Positions 42,371-50,573 of a stretch of DNA of 64,000 bases are shown piece after piece. Origin of the DNA: Acidimicrobiia bacterium (GTDB lineage: Bacteria > Actinomycetota > Acidimicrobiia > Acidimicrobiales > Aldehydirespiratoraceae); NCBI GenBank assembly GCA_022819505.1, contig JAJEHD010000019.1, positions 554,802 to 618,801 of the forward strand, in the 5' to 3' direction. Each line of letters opens with the position of its first letter. Within the stretch, counting starts at the first letter, position 1. The notes below the pieces were generated by a model. The model had not been told where the DNA came from, did no database searches, and saw only the letters and a list, made by a program, of their open reading frames with translations. Made by a program: the position numbers and the translations under genes.

Positions 42371-43567
42371 GTGAACGGGCTGCGAGTCGGGGTCGTGGGC
42401 GGCTCGATCGGGGGCCTGACCGCGGCGGTGCTGCTGCACGAGATGGGCTGCGACGTCCAAGTGTTCGAACGTTCGACCGAGGCCCTGCAGGGTCGGGGCG
42501 CCGGCATCGTGGTGCTGCCCATGACCGAGCGGTACTTCACCGAGTCGGGCACCGGTTTGCGCGCCGGCCGGGACAACACCCGCCAGGTGGCCCTGACCCT
42601 CACCTACTGGAGCTACATCGACCGCTCCGGCGCCATCATCGACGCGGCCGCCACCCACAACCGCTTCACGTCGTGGAACACCCTGTACCGGGCGTTGCTG
42701 GAGCGCCTGCCCCCGGAGCGGTATCACCTCGGTTGCGGCGCGACCGGCGTGTCGCCGGCAATCGGCTCCGCGACGGTGCACTTCGCCGGGGGCGGCACCG
42801 ACTCCTTCGATCTGGTGGTGGGCGCCGACGGGATCGGCTCGACGGTGCGGGAGACGGTGGCGCCCGGTACCGCTACCACCTACGCCGGTTACCTGGCCTG
42901 GCGGGGCACGGCGCTCGAGCGTGACCTGTCGCCAGCCAGCGCGGCGCTCTTCGCCGACGCCATGGTCTACCAGGTGCTGGACCACTCCCATGTGCTGGTG
43001 TACGCCATCCCGGGACCGGGCGACTCGGTCGAGGCGGGCCACAGGGCCCTGAACTTCGTCTGGTACCGCAACGCCCGCGGCACCGGCTACGACGAGTTGA
43101 TGACGGACCGGCACGGTGTGCACCGGCCGGCCACGATGCCGCCCGGGCTGGTGCAGCAACGCTTCGTGCAGGAGCTGCACTCCGACGCCTCCGCACAGCT
43201 GGCACCGCAGCTGGCCGAGTTGGTGCGGGCCTGCGACCAGCCCTTCATACAGGCGATATTCGACATGACGGCGGACCGGTTCCGCCTTGGCCGCGCCATC
43301 CTCATCGGCGATGCCGCCGCCGCGCTGCGGCCCCATGTCGCCGCGGGAACGGCCAAGGCCTGCGCCGACGGATGGGCGCTGCGAGACTTCCTGGCCGATG
43401 CGGACGACCTGGACGAGGCGCTGGCGGGCTGGGAGGTACAGCAGCTGGCCCTGGCCCGGCGCGTCGCGGCCAAGTCCCGAGCCATGGGCGAGGCAGCCCA
43501 GACCACCAGCACGATGGTGCCGGGCGACCCCGACTGGCGATTCGGCCTATTCGGCCCCGGGAACTGA
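42371..43567 (+). CDS. FAD-dependent aromatic monooxygenase, 2,6-dihydroxypyridine 3-hydroxylase-like
   Basis: 398 residues. The FAD motif GGSIGG (10-15), the DG-type motif GADG (151-154) and the GD motif at 313-314 are all present. The long match YAGYLAWRG, NFVWYRN, DELMTD and RPHVAAGTAKA is what I recall of 2,6-dihydroxypyridine 3-hydroxylase from nicotine-degrading actinobacteria, so an N-heterocyclic or phenolic substrate is likely. It uses NADH and O2 to hydroxylate an activated ring. GTG start at 42371. Divergent from the aldehyde dehydrogenase operon, with operator site 8 between them. Confidence 0.85.
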   Translation: MNGLRVGVVGGSIGGLTAAVLLHEMGCDVQVFERSTEALQGRGAGIVVLPMTERYFTESGTGLRAGRDNTRQVALTLTYWSYIDRSGAIIDAAATHNRFTSWNTLYRALLERLPPERYHLGCGATGVSPAIGSATVHFAGGGTDSFDLVVGADGIGSTVRETVAPGTATTYAGYLAWRGTALERDLSPASAALFADAMVYQVLDHSHVLVYAIPGPGDSVEAGHRALNFVWYRNARGTGYDELMTDRHGVHRPATMPPGLVQQRFVQELHSDASAQLAPQLAELVRACDQPFIQAIFDMTADRFRLGRAILIGDAAAALRPHVAAGTAKACADGWALRDFLADADDLDEALAGWEVQQLALARRVAAKSRAMGEAAQTTSTMVPGDPDWRFGLFGPGN

Positions 43568-43588
43568 GCCAGGACTGTCAGCCGGCCG

Positions 43589-43607
43589 GTATTGCATTCT
43601 GCGTCCA
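43589..43607. promoter_or_regulatory. Weak copy of the regulon operator, site 9a
   Basis: GTATTGCA-TTC-TGCGTCCA shares TTGCA and TGC with the better site 36 nt downstream, forming a direct repeat. Likely an accessory site. Confidence 0.3.
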
Positions 43608-43624
43608 CATTGAATCTCGCGCCG

Positions 43625-43643
43625 ATATTGCATTTTGCACGAT
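43625..43643. promoter_or_regulatory. Putative regulon operator, site 9b
   Basis: ATATTGCA-TTT-TGCACGAT. The right half has one mismatch; the left half keeps AT and TGCA. Located 42 nt before the alpha/beta-hydrolase start and nearly identical in its right half and spacer to site 4. Confidence 0.52.
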
Positions 43644-43684
43644 CTGGGGCCAACCTTGCGATCTGAGCGACCCGGGAGGACGGC

Positions 43685-44467
43685 TTGCCCGCAGTGCACA
43701 TCGATTCGTCGGGCACGGGCCCGCCGCTGGTGCTGATCCACTCACTGCTGACCGACGCCCGCGCCTACGACTCCGTCGCCGCGGAACTCTCCGGTCGCTA
43801 CTGCGTGCACCGCGTGTGGCTGCCGGGCTTCGGCCCCTCGCCGCCTCTCACAGGAGAAGGCTCCCCCGACCTCTTCCATTTGGCCGGAATGGTGTCCGAG
43901 TCGATGTCGGGAACCGGAGTGCGGCGGGATGCAGCCGTGCTCGGCAACGGGTTGGGCGCCTTCGTCGCGGTTGCCATGGCCATCGCTCACGGCTCGGACT
44001 TCGGACCTCTGATTGTCGCCAACGGCGGCGCGGTCTTCTCCGAGGACCGCCGGGGAGCCTTCAAGACCATGAGCCGCCTGGTGTCGGAGGCGGGCATGGC
44101 TGCAGTGGTAGACACCGCGGTGCGGCGCATCTTCCCCGAGGACTACCTGGACGCCCACCCCGAGGCGATCGACGACAGGCGCCGCGTGCTGCTGGAGATA
44201 GACCCGGCCTCATTCGCGTCCTGCTGCCGGGCCCTGCACGCCATGGACCTTCGCCCGGGCCTCGGCAGCATCACCAACCCCACCCTCGTCATCGGCGGGT
44301 CCGCGGACGCCACCACCCCTCCGGAGATGTCCACCGAACTGGCCGCGTCTATAGCCGGAGCCGAACTGGTGGTCCTCGACGACTGCGGTCACTGCCCGCC
44401 CTTGCAGCAACCGGAGGCACTTGCGGCCGCGGTCGACGCCTTCCTGACCCGTCACCTCCAACGGTGA
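43685..44467 (+). CDS. Alpha/beta-hydrolase-fold protein lacking the nucleophile serine
   Basis: 260 residues, similar in size and layout to PcaD-like enol-lactonases. The nucleophile elbow GxSxG reads GNGLG (87-91), with G89 where serine should be. The acid D208 (GSADATTP) and H236 (DCGHCPP) are kept. Without serine it cannot use the classic acyl-enzyme route; it may be inactive, use a water/His mechanism, or be a cofactor-free oxygenase-like relative. TTG start at 43685 with GGGAGGACGG upstream. Followed by a cyclase-family gene in the same direction. Confidence 0.82.
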   Translation: MPAVHIDSSGTGPPLVLIHSLLTDARAYDSVAAELSGRYCVHRVWLPGFGPSPPLTGEGSPDLFHLAGMVSESMSGTGVRRDAAVLGNGLGAFVAVAMAIAHGSDFGPLIVANGGAVFSEDRRGAFKTMSRLVSEAGMAAVVDTAVRRIFPEDYLDAHPEAIDDRRRVLLEIDPASFASCCRALHAMDLRPGLGSITNPTLVIGGSADATTPPEMSTELAASIAGAELVVLDDCGHCPPLQQPEALAAAVDAFLTRHLQR

Positions 44468-44502
44468 GGAGACGACCGTTCACCAGCGATCGGAGACCTG
44501 AC

Positions 44503-45447
44503 GTGGACATCAACACCGACCTGCTCGACGACTACTGCGCGCGCTACCGCAACTGGGGGCGCTGGGGGGACGACGACGAGCTCGGCACTCTCAACTTCAT
44601 CACGCCCGCCAAGGTCGCCGAGTCGGCCCGGCTGGTGAAGCAGGGCAAGGTGTTCTCACTGGAGCTCCCCCTCGACGGCAACGGCCCCCAGACCGGCGCC
44701 TTCGGCCGGGTCAACGCGGTACACCAGATGGTAGCCACCGGCACCGACCACATCGCCGGCACCCAGGGCTGGCCCCTCGGGTGGGGCGTTGCCGACGACA
44801 CCCTGTTCCTGTTCCTGCAGGGCGGCACCCAGTGGGACGCCCTGGCCCACATCTTCCACAACGGCAAGATGTACAACGGCTACGACGCCGGCCTCGTCGA
44901 CAGCCGCGGCGCGGCCCGCAACGGCATCGAGAACGTCAAGACGGTGGTGAGCCGGGGCGTGCTGCTGGACATCCCCAAGGTCCTCGGCGTCGACCATCTC
45001 GAGCCCGGATTCGCCATCGGCGCCGACCTGCTGGACGCGGCCTGCGAAGCCCACGGCGTGGAGGTGGGCACGGGCGACATGGTCTTGGTCCGCACCGGCG
45101 ACATGGCCCGCCGGCGGGAACTGCCCGGCTGGGACGGCTACTCGGCCGGAGACTCGCCCGGACTGTCGCTGCTGGCCGCACCCTGGCTGGCGGAGCGCGA
45201 GATCGCCGCGCTGGCCACCGACACCTGGGGCGCCGAGGTGCGGCCCAACGAGATCGACGACAGCTTCCAGCCGCTGCACCTGGTGATGGTGGTGAGCATG
45301 GGCCTGCTGGTGGGCGAGATCTGGTATCTCGACGAGCTGGCCGCCGACTGCGAGGCCGACGGTGTCTACGAGTTCCAGCTGGTGGCCCCGGGGCTGGTGA
45401 TCCCGGGCGCGGTGGGCTCGCCGCTCAACCCGCAAGCCATCAAGTAG
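44503..45447 (+). CDS. Cyclase-family hydrolase (kynurenine formamidase fold), copy 2
   Basis: 314 residues. The motif is QGGTQWDALAH (106-116): Q106 and Q110 replace the usual histidines, while D112 and H116 are kept, exactly as in the copy at 18159. Several long blocks match copy 1 (NWGRWGD, LATDTWG.EVRPNE, VGSPLNP.AIK), so they are clear paralogues. GTG start 44503 with GGAG 8 nt upstream. It follows the serine-less hydrolase by 35 nt; the pair may act on the same ring-opened or lactam intermediate. Confidence 0.82.
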   Translation: MDINTDLLDDYCARYRNWGRWGDDDELGTLNFITPAKVAESARLVKQGKVFSLELPLDGNGPQTGAFGRVNAVHQMVATGTDHIAGTQGWPLGWGVADDTLFLFLQGGTQWDALAHIFHNGKMYNGYDAGLVDSRGAARNGIENVKTVVSRGVLLDIPKVLGVDHLEPGFAIGADLLDAACEAHGVEVGTGDMVLVRTGDMARRRELPGWDGYSAGDSPGLSLLAAPWLAEREIAALATDTWGAEVRPNEIDDSFQPLHLVMVVSMGLLVGEIWYLDELAADCEADGVYEFQLVAPGLVIPGAVGSPLNPQAIK

Positions 45448-45502
45448 ACCCGGTGAGCGAGGCCGCGGGAGGGGCAATCCCCGCTCCCGAGCCGGGACCA
45501 CG

Positions 45503-45521
45503 ATCACGTATGATGCATGAT
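45503..45521. promoter_or_regulatory. Putative regulon operator, site 10
   Basis: ATCACGTA-TGA-TGCATGAT, one mismatch from the consensus. It is 28 nt before the luciferase-like gene in a 101-nt gap. Confidence 0.68.
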
Positions 45522-45548
45522 TCTTCCGGCTGCGCAGGAGGCTGAACG

Positions 45549-46799
45549 GTGGCCCGGCCCAAGGTGATCATCCAGATCTACCCGATGCTCCCGGCCGACG
45601 GCATGGAGGGACGCATCGCCGCCGCCCCCCTGGGCCGCGACCGCGACCTCTACCACCAGGTCCTGCACGACTGGACCGACCTCGTGCGCCTCGCCGACGA
45701 CCTCGGCGTATGGGGGATAAGCACCATCGAGCACCACCTGCACTCGGAGGGCTACGAGGTCGGCCCGAATCCCGGAGTGCTCAACGGCTACTGGGCCTCG
45801 ATGGTCAAGAACGCCTACATCGGCTCGCTCGGCTACGTGATGGCCACCCAGGACCCCATCCGGGTGGCCGAGGAGACCGCCATCCTCGACCATCTCACCC
45901 GGGGCAGGTTCTTCGTGGGCCTGGCCCGGGGGTACCAGTCGCGCTGGACCAACATCCTGGGCCAGCACGGCGGCGCGGTGGCCGCGCTCGGCGACAAGAG
46001 CGACGAGGACTGGCTCAACCGCGACCTGTTCGAGGAGCGCACCGAGATGCTCCTCAAGTGCTGGACCGAGGAGTCGCTCGAGTTCAAGGGCAACAGCTAC
46101 GAGGTGCCCTTCCCCTACGAGACCGGGGTGCTGGACTATCCGGCCCGCCGCATCGCGTCGCGGGCCGGCACGTCCGGGGAGGTGGACGCGGCCGGGGCCG
46201 TGAGGCGGGTGTCGGTGGTGCCCAAGCCCTACACGCTGCCCCACCCTCCGGTGTTCGTGGCCACCAGCAAGAGCCCCGAGACCATCGTCTACTGCGCCGA
46301 GCGGGGCTTCATCCCCACCTACTTCATGCCCATCAAGGCCATCGCCGAACACTCCCAGCTCTATGTGGAGGCCGCGGCGGCGGCGGGGATCGAACGCCGC
46401 CACGGGGAGCGCCAGAACGTGGTGCGCTGGCCCCACATCACCGGAACCGCGGCCGAGTACGACCGCCGGCTCCACGACTACGACCTCGACATCTACCAGA
46501 ACTTCTACGGGCCGTTCTTCCCGCAGTTCCCCAACGAGCCTGGCACCGACCACATCGCGGCCATGAAGGAGTCCGACATCTTCATCGGCGGCACCGTCGA
46601 GCAGTCCATAGAGGCCTGGCAGCAGCTGGTAGCGCAGGTGCCGGCGGAGTACATCACCCTGATCTGGCACTACGCGCAGATACCGAAGGACGAGGTGGCC
46701 GAGGAGCTGACCCTGTTCATGGAAGAGGTTCTCCCCCGCCTCGACGTCCCCGACTTCGGCGCGGCCTCCGCCACCGGCACCGCGAAGAACCCATCCTGA
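45549..46799 (+). CDS. Luciferase-like (LLM class) flavin-dependent monooxygenase
   Basis: 416 residues of the bacterial-luciferase TIM-barrel type: IEHHLHSEG (strand-2 histidines), VAEETAILDHLTRGRF (the family's core helix motif), and a C-terminal IGGTVEQSIEAW. These enzymes use reduced FMN (or F420) and O2 to cleave C-S, C-N or C-C bonds or to insert oxygen. GTG start at 45549 with AGGAGG 7 nt upstream. First of three genes with an SMP-30 lactonase and a PPOX protein; the latter could supply reduced flavin or F420. Confidence 0.85.
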   Translation: MARPKVIIQIYPMLPADGMEGRIAAAPLGRDRDLYHQVLHDWTDLVRLADDLGVWGISTIEHHLHSEGYEVGPNPGVLNGYWASMVKNAYIGSLGYVMATQDPIRVAEETAILDHLTRGRFFVGLARGYQSRWTNILGQHGGAVAALGDKSDEDWLNRDLFEERTEMLLKCWTEESLEFKGNSYEVPFPYETGVLDYPARRIASRAGTSGEVDAAGAVRRVSVVPKPYTLPHPPVFVATSKSPETIVYCAERGFIPTYFMPIKAIAEHSQLYVEAAAAAGIERRHGERQNVVRWPHITGTAAEYDRRLHDYDLDIYQNFYGPFFPQFPNEPGTDHIAAMKESDIFIGGTVEQSIEAWQQLVAQVPAEYITLIWHYAQIPKDEVAEELTLFMEEVLPRLDVPDFGAASATGTAKNPS

Positions 46800-46801
46800 C
46801 C

Positions 46802-47818
46802 ATGGCAAGGAACCCGATCGACGGCTTCGAGGTAAACCCGGCCGAGATCGCCTACGTCGGTGAGGGCCTGCAACGGCCCGAGTGCATCCTGGCCGAGCGC
46901 GACGGCACCCTGTGGTCCGCCGACGCCCGGGGCGGCGTCGTGCGCATCGACACCGCCACCGGCGAGCAGGAGCTGATCCTCCAGGAAGCCGACACCCGGT
47001 TCACCGACGCGGCCGACGACGCCGAGCGTTTCACCTCCGGCACCCTGCCCAACGGGCTGGCGTTCGCGTCCGACGGCGACATCCTGATCTCGAACTTCGG
47101 CACCGACCGCCTTGAGCGCATGACCCGGACTGGCGAGTCGACGGTGATGCACGACTCGGTCGACGGCGAGCCAATCGGCAAGGTCAACTTCGTGATCCGC
47201 GACTCCAGGGACCGGATCTACATGACGGTCTCCACGATGATCACCAACTGGATGGAGGCGATCAGCCCCAACGTCGCCGACGGCCGGATCGTGCTGGTAG
47301 ACGAGCGTGGCATCCGCGTGGTGGCCGACGGGCTGGCGTTCACGAACGAGATCCGCCTCGACGCCAACGAGGAGTGGATGTACATCGCCGAGACCTGCGG
47401 CAAGCGGGTGAGCCGGATGCGGGTGCTGCCCGACGGCTCCCTCACCGGCTACGAGGTGTTCGGCCCGTCCGACACCGGCGCGCTGATCGACGGCATCGCC
47501 TTCGACGCCTTCGGCAACCTGTGGGGCACCCATGTGTTCAACGACTGCATCTTCGCCATAACCCCAGACGGGGACCTCCGTATCCTCCTCGACGACGATC
47601 GGGGCTCCGCTCCCGGACGGGCTTTCCTGGACGCATTCCACCGCGACGAGGCGACCCCTGAGTTGATGCTGGCCGCGGGCGGGACCATCGCCCCGTGGAC
47701 CGCCAGCGTCACCTTCGGGGGTCCCGATCTGCGCACGGTCTATGTGGGCAGCCTGCGGGGCACCAGGATTCCGTACTTCAGCAGCCCGGTGGCGGGACTG
47801 CCGATGGTCCACTGGTAG
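46802..47818 (+). CDS. SMP-30/gluconolactonase-like beta-propeller lactonase
   Basis: 338 residues. The propeller repeats are visible (LPNGLAFASDGDILI, VNFVIRDSRDRIYM, IDGIAFDAFGNLWG), with the metal-binding Glu in RPECIL near residue 27. The family hydrolyses sugar and aromatic lactones. ATG 46802 is only 2 nt after the luciferase-like stop. In this operon a lactone or ester made by the monooxygenase is a reasonable substrate. No signal peptide, so cytoplasmic. Confidence 0.83.
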   Translation: MARNPIDGFEVNPAEIAYVGEGLQRPECILAERDGTLWSADARGGVVRIDTATGEQELILQEADTRFTDAADDAERFTSGTLPNGLAFASDGDILISNFGTDRLERMTRTGESTVMHDSVDGEPIGKVNFVIRDSRDRIYMTVSTMITNWMEAISPNVADGRIVLVDERGIRVVADGLAFTNEIRLDANEEWMYIAETCGKRVSRMRVLPDGSLTGYEVFGPSDTGALIDGIAFDAFGNLWGTHVFNDCIFAITPDGDLRILLDDDRGSAPGRAFLDAFHRDEATPELMLAAGGTIAPWTASVTFGGPDLRTVYVGSLRGTRIPYFSSPVAGLPMVHW

Positions 47819-47889
47819 GCGACCGGAGTCGCTCGCCTACCCGCTCCGCCTCTAGGGTTCGACACTCATCCGACAGCAAGGAGTTGACC

Positions 47890-48411
47890 ATGACGATCAG
47901 GCTGTACCAGTTCCTGGACGTGTCGGCGGGCCTGCAGGCCGGACAGTTCGGGATCGGGGGGCGAAGCGAGATCGACAGCCTCGACGATCTCGACCCCATC
48001 TACAAGCGGCTGCTCGACGAGCAGGTCACCGCGGTGGTGTCGGTGATCGGCGCGGACGGTCGGCCCAGCCTGACCCCGATGTGGTTCGACTACGCCGGGG
48101 ACAAGGTGCTGGTCAACGTGGCCGCGCATCGCAAGAAGACAGCGTGGATCCGCAGGAGCCCGGAGATCTCGCTGATCCTCATCAACCCGCAGAACCCGTA
48201 CCACTGGGTGTCGATGAAGATCACCGTGGAGCGGGAGATCTCCGAGGACGACCCCACCGAGGGCGCCTGGGTCACCGAGCAGCTCGACGGGATCTGGACG
48301 AAGTACACCGGCGCGGAGCCGCCCTACGGCCTGCGCGACCCGTCCATCGACGAGCGCCGGGTGCTGTTCGAGTGCCGGGTCGACAAGGTCTCCGCGTTCG
48401 GCCAGCCCTGA
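47890..48411 (+). CDS. PPOX-class (pyridoxamine-phosphate-oxidase fold) FMN/F420-binding protein
   Basis: 173 residues: TAVVSVIGADGRPSLTPMW, then RKKTAWIRRSPEISLILI, is the split-barrel core. The family includes FMN and F420-dependent reductases and heme-binding members. ATG at 47890 with AGGAG upstream. Last gene of the luciferase-like operon; probable partner in flavin or F420 redox. Confidence 0.78.
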   Translation: MTIRLYQFLDVSAGLQAGQFGIGGRSEIDSLDDLDPIYKRLLDEQVTAVVSVIGADGRPSLTPMWFDYAGDKVLVNVAAHRKKTAWIRRSPEISLILINPQNPYHWVSMKITVEREISEDDPTEGAWVTEQLDGIWTKYTGAEPPYGLRDPSIDERRVLFECRVDKVSAFGQP

Positions 48412-48420
48412 CCGCCGGGC

Positions 48421-48452
48421 GGCGCGTCCCACCCGGCGCGTCCCACCCGGCG
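48421..48452. repeat. Two-copy 14-nt tandem repeat
   Basis: GGCGCGTCCCACCC occurs at 48421-48434 and 48435-48448, followed by a third GGCG. It fills the gap between the convergent PPOX and mandelate-racemase-type genes. No function evident; probably replication slippage. Confidence 0.7.
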
Positions 48453-48462
48453 AGCCCTGCCT

Positions 48463-49554
48463 CTAGTGCTCGACTGAGAACTTCCGGCGCGCCTCGGGCG
48501 TGAACTCCACGCCGTGTCCCGGCGCGTCGGGGATCTCGATGGCGCCGTCGACCACGTCGAAGGAACGGGTCAACACGCCGTCGGGGATCAACTCGGCGTA
48601 CTCGCAGGCCCAACCCGACGAGAACGCCCCCACCAGGCTGATCGACAGCTCGTGCCACAGGTGGCTGCTCAACGCAAGGCCGGCAGCGTCAGCGAGCGCG
48701 CCGACCTTGCGGAACTCGGTGACTCCACCGCAGCGGCCGATGTCGGGCTGCAGGAACGCCGCGGCGCGCCTCTCCACGATCTCGCGGAAGCCCCAGCGGA
48801 AGTAGGCGTTCTCGCCGGCCGCGGTGGGCGTGGGACTGCGCTCCGCGACTTCGACGAGGTCGTCGACGGAGTCGGCCACGACCGGCTCCTCAAGCCAGCC
48901 CACGCCGTAGTCGGCCAGCATCTCGCCGGCAGCCACCGCCTCGCGCACGCTGTAGCACTGGTTGGCGTCAGCGAGCAGCACGAAGCCGTCGCCCATGGCG
49001 TTGCGCAGCCGCGCCGTGCGGGCCTCATCACGGGGGGTGCCGATCTTGTACTTGTAGGCCTTGATTCCCCGGGCCGCGAACTGCTGGCACTCCTTCACCA
49101 GCTCGTCGTCGGTGAGGGTGTGCCAGCCGCCGCTGCCGTAGACGGGCACCCGGTCGCGGTAGCCGCCGAGCATCGTGCAAAGCGGCAGCCCGGCGTGGCG
49201 GGCCAGGGCGTCCCAGACGGCCGTGTCGAGCGCCGAGAGCCCCCACGCCCCGATGCCGGCACGCTGGCGGGCCTTGTTGGGCCCCCAGGCTCTGTGCCAG
49301 AGCGCCTCCGGGGCCAGGACGCTCCCGCCGACGACCGCGGGCGCGAGCTCGTCCCGGATATAGAGGGCGACGGCGGCGCCGGCCGAGCCTCCGAGGCAGG
49401 CCGTGAAGCCCTGGCCGCTTCCACCGTTGCGGGTGTGGACGTCCACGACGGTGCAGTCGACGTGCGAGTACCGGCCCAGCGCGCTGGCGATGGGTCTGGC
49501 CAGCGGCAGCCTGAGCGCCGCCGCGTCCACCCGGGCGATCGTCAGGTCCTCCAA
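48463..49554 (-). CDS. Enolase superfamily, mandelate racemase-type subgroup (copy 3)
   Basis: 363 residues from the TTG at 49554 (GAGGAAG upstream). Unlike the two MLE-type copies it has the MR-type residues: K168/K170 (KYKIG), metal ligands D196 (ADANQ), E222 (LEEP) and E248 (AGENA), D271 (LQPDIG) and the catalytic H298 (SSHLWHE). Such enzymes are usually acid-sugar dehydratases or racemases. It lies 14 nt after the PhyH-type dioxygenase in a two-gene operon. Confidence 0.85.
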   Translation of the reverse strand: MEDLTIARVDAAALRLPLARPIASALGRYSHVDCTVVDVHTRNGGSGQGFTACLGGSAGAAVALYIRDELAPAVVGGSVLAPEALWHRAWGPNKARQRAGIGAWGLSALDTAVWDALARHAGLPLCTMLGGYRDRVPVYGSGGWHTLTDDELVKECQQFAARGIKAYKYKIGTPRDEARTARLRNAMGDGFVLLADANQCYSVREAVAAGEMLADYGVGWLEEPVVADSVDDLVEVAERSPTPTAAGENAYFRWGFREIVERRAAAFLQPDIGRCGGVTEFRKVGALADAAGLALSSHLWHELSISLVGAFSSGWACEYAELIPDGVLTRSFDVVDGAIEIPDAPGHGVEFTPEARRKFSVEH

Positions 49555-49568
49555 GGCGCTTCGCTTCC

Positions 49569-50447
49569 TCAGCGCAAGGCTTCGGCGAAGTGCGAGCGGC
49601 TCAGCAGGCGCTGGGTCTCGAACAGGCCCAGCGCGGGCGCCACCGGCAGGGGCACCTTCACGGGGCACGGCGCCAGCCGGGCCTCCACCGAGGGCCGGCC
49701 CCGCAGGATCCGACCGTCCCATACGGGCCAGTCCGCCGGCTGGTGCTGGGCCATAAGCGGCCAGGCGTCAACCGCGGCGTAACCCTGAAGGAGCAGCCTG
49801 CGCTGGGACTGGCTGCGGTTCGGGCCCGAGCCGTGAAGCAGGCGGACGTGATGGATGGAGATGTCTCCGGGTTCGAGCTCCAGGCTCACCGCGGCCTGCG
49901 GGTCGAAGCTGCCCGGCGCCACCGCGCCCACGAACCGGCCGTTCTCGGTGTGGCTGAGCGCCGGACCGAGGTGCGAGCCGGGAACCACCCTGAGGCAGCC
50001 GCTGTCCTCGGTGGAGCGGTCGAGGGCGATGCTGATCTCCAGCAGGTCGTCGTTGGTGTGGGGGTAGTAGCCCCAGTCGGTGTGCCACTCCACATGACCT
50101 GATCCGCACGGCTGCTTGGCGTTGAGCTTGGTGTGGTGCCAGCGGATGTCCGGGCCGATGAGCGCCTCCACCATGTCCAGCAGCGGCGGGTGCGCCAGCA
50201 TGGCCGCGAAGGCGTCGTGGTGGAGGTGCGGGCTCTTGATCCGGCGGATCCGGGCCGGACTACCGGCGAGAGCGGCCGCGTCGTCGAGCTCGATCGCGTC
50301 GGTGTCGCCGCTGAGCCTCAAGGCCTGCTCCGCGAAGCTGTCGGCGGCCTCCCGCAGTTGAAAGACGCTCCGCTTCGGCAGCGCGCTGCGAACCACGACG
50401 TAGCCGTCGTTGCGGTAGGCCTCAACCTGGCCGGGAGTCAGGGTCAT
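49569..50447 (-). CDS. Phytanoyl-CoA dioxygenase (PhyH)-family Fe(II)/2OG oxygenase
   Basis: 292 residues. The iron triad is H122/D124 (EWHTDWG) and H205 (RLLHGSGPN), with R216/R217 as the likely 2-oxoglutarate anchor. The family hydroxylates or demethylates small molecules. ATG at 50447 is 55 nt from operator site 11. Operon with a mandelate-racemase-type enzyme, divergent from the ThDP enzyme. Confidence 0.87.
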   Translation of the reverse strand: MTLTPGQVEAYRNDGYVVVRSALPKRSVFQLREAADSFAEQALRLSGDTDAIELDDAAALAGSPARIRRIKSPHLHHDAFAAMLAHPPLLDMVEALIGPDIRWHHTKLNAKQPCGSGHVEWHTDWGYYPHTNDDLLEISIALDRSTEDSGCLRVVPGSHLGPALSHTENGRFVGAVAPGSFDPQAAVSLELEPGDISIHHVRLLHGSGPNRSQSQRRLLLQGYAAVDAWPLMAQHQPADWPVWDGRILRGRPSVEARLAPCPVKVPLPVAPALGLFETQRLLSRSHFAEALR

Positions 50448-50501
50448 TCACACCTCTCGGTTGCGTCGGTTGCCTCTGGCGTGGCCGCCGCGCCGGGGCA
50501 G

Positions 50502-50520
50502 ATCATATATTCTGCATGAT
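50502..50520. promoter_or_regulatory. Putative regulon operator, site 11 (perfect consensus)
   Basis: ATCATATA-TTC-TGCATGAT fits the consensus exactly. It lies almost exactly midway between the divergent PhyH (55 nt) and ThDP (54 nt) genes and is the last copy seen in the window. Confidence 0.75.
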
Positions 50521-50573
50521 TTGAGTCGGACCGGCTAGCCGGGCGGCGGCGCCGTCCGCTACGAAGGGGGACG

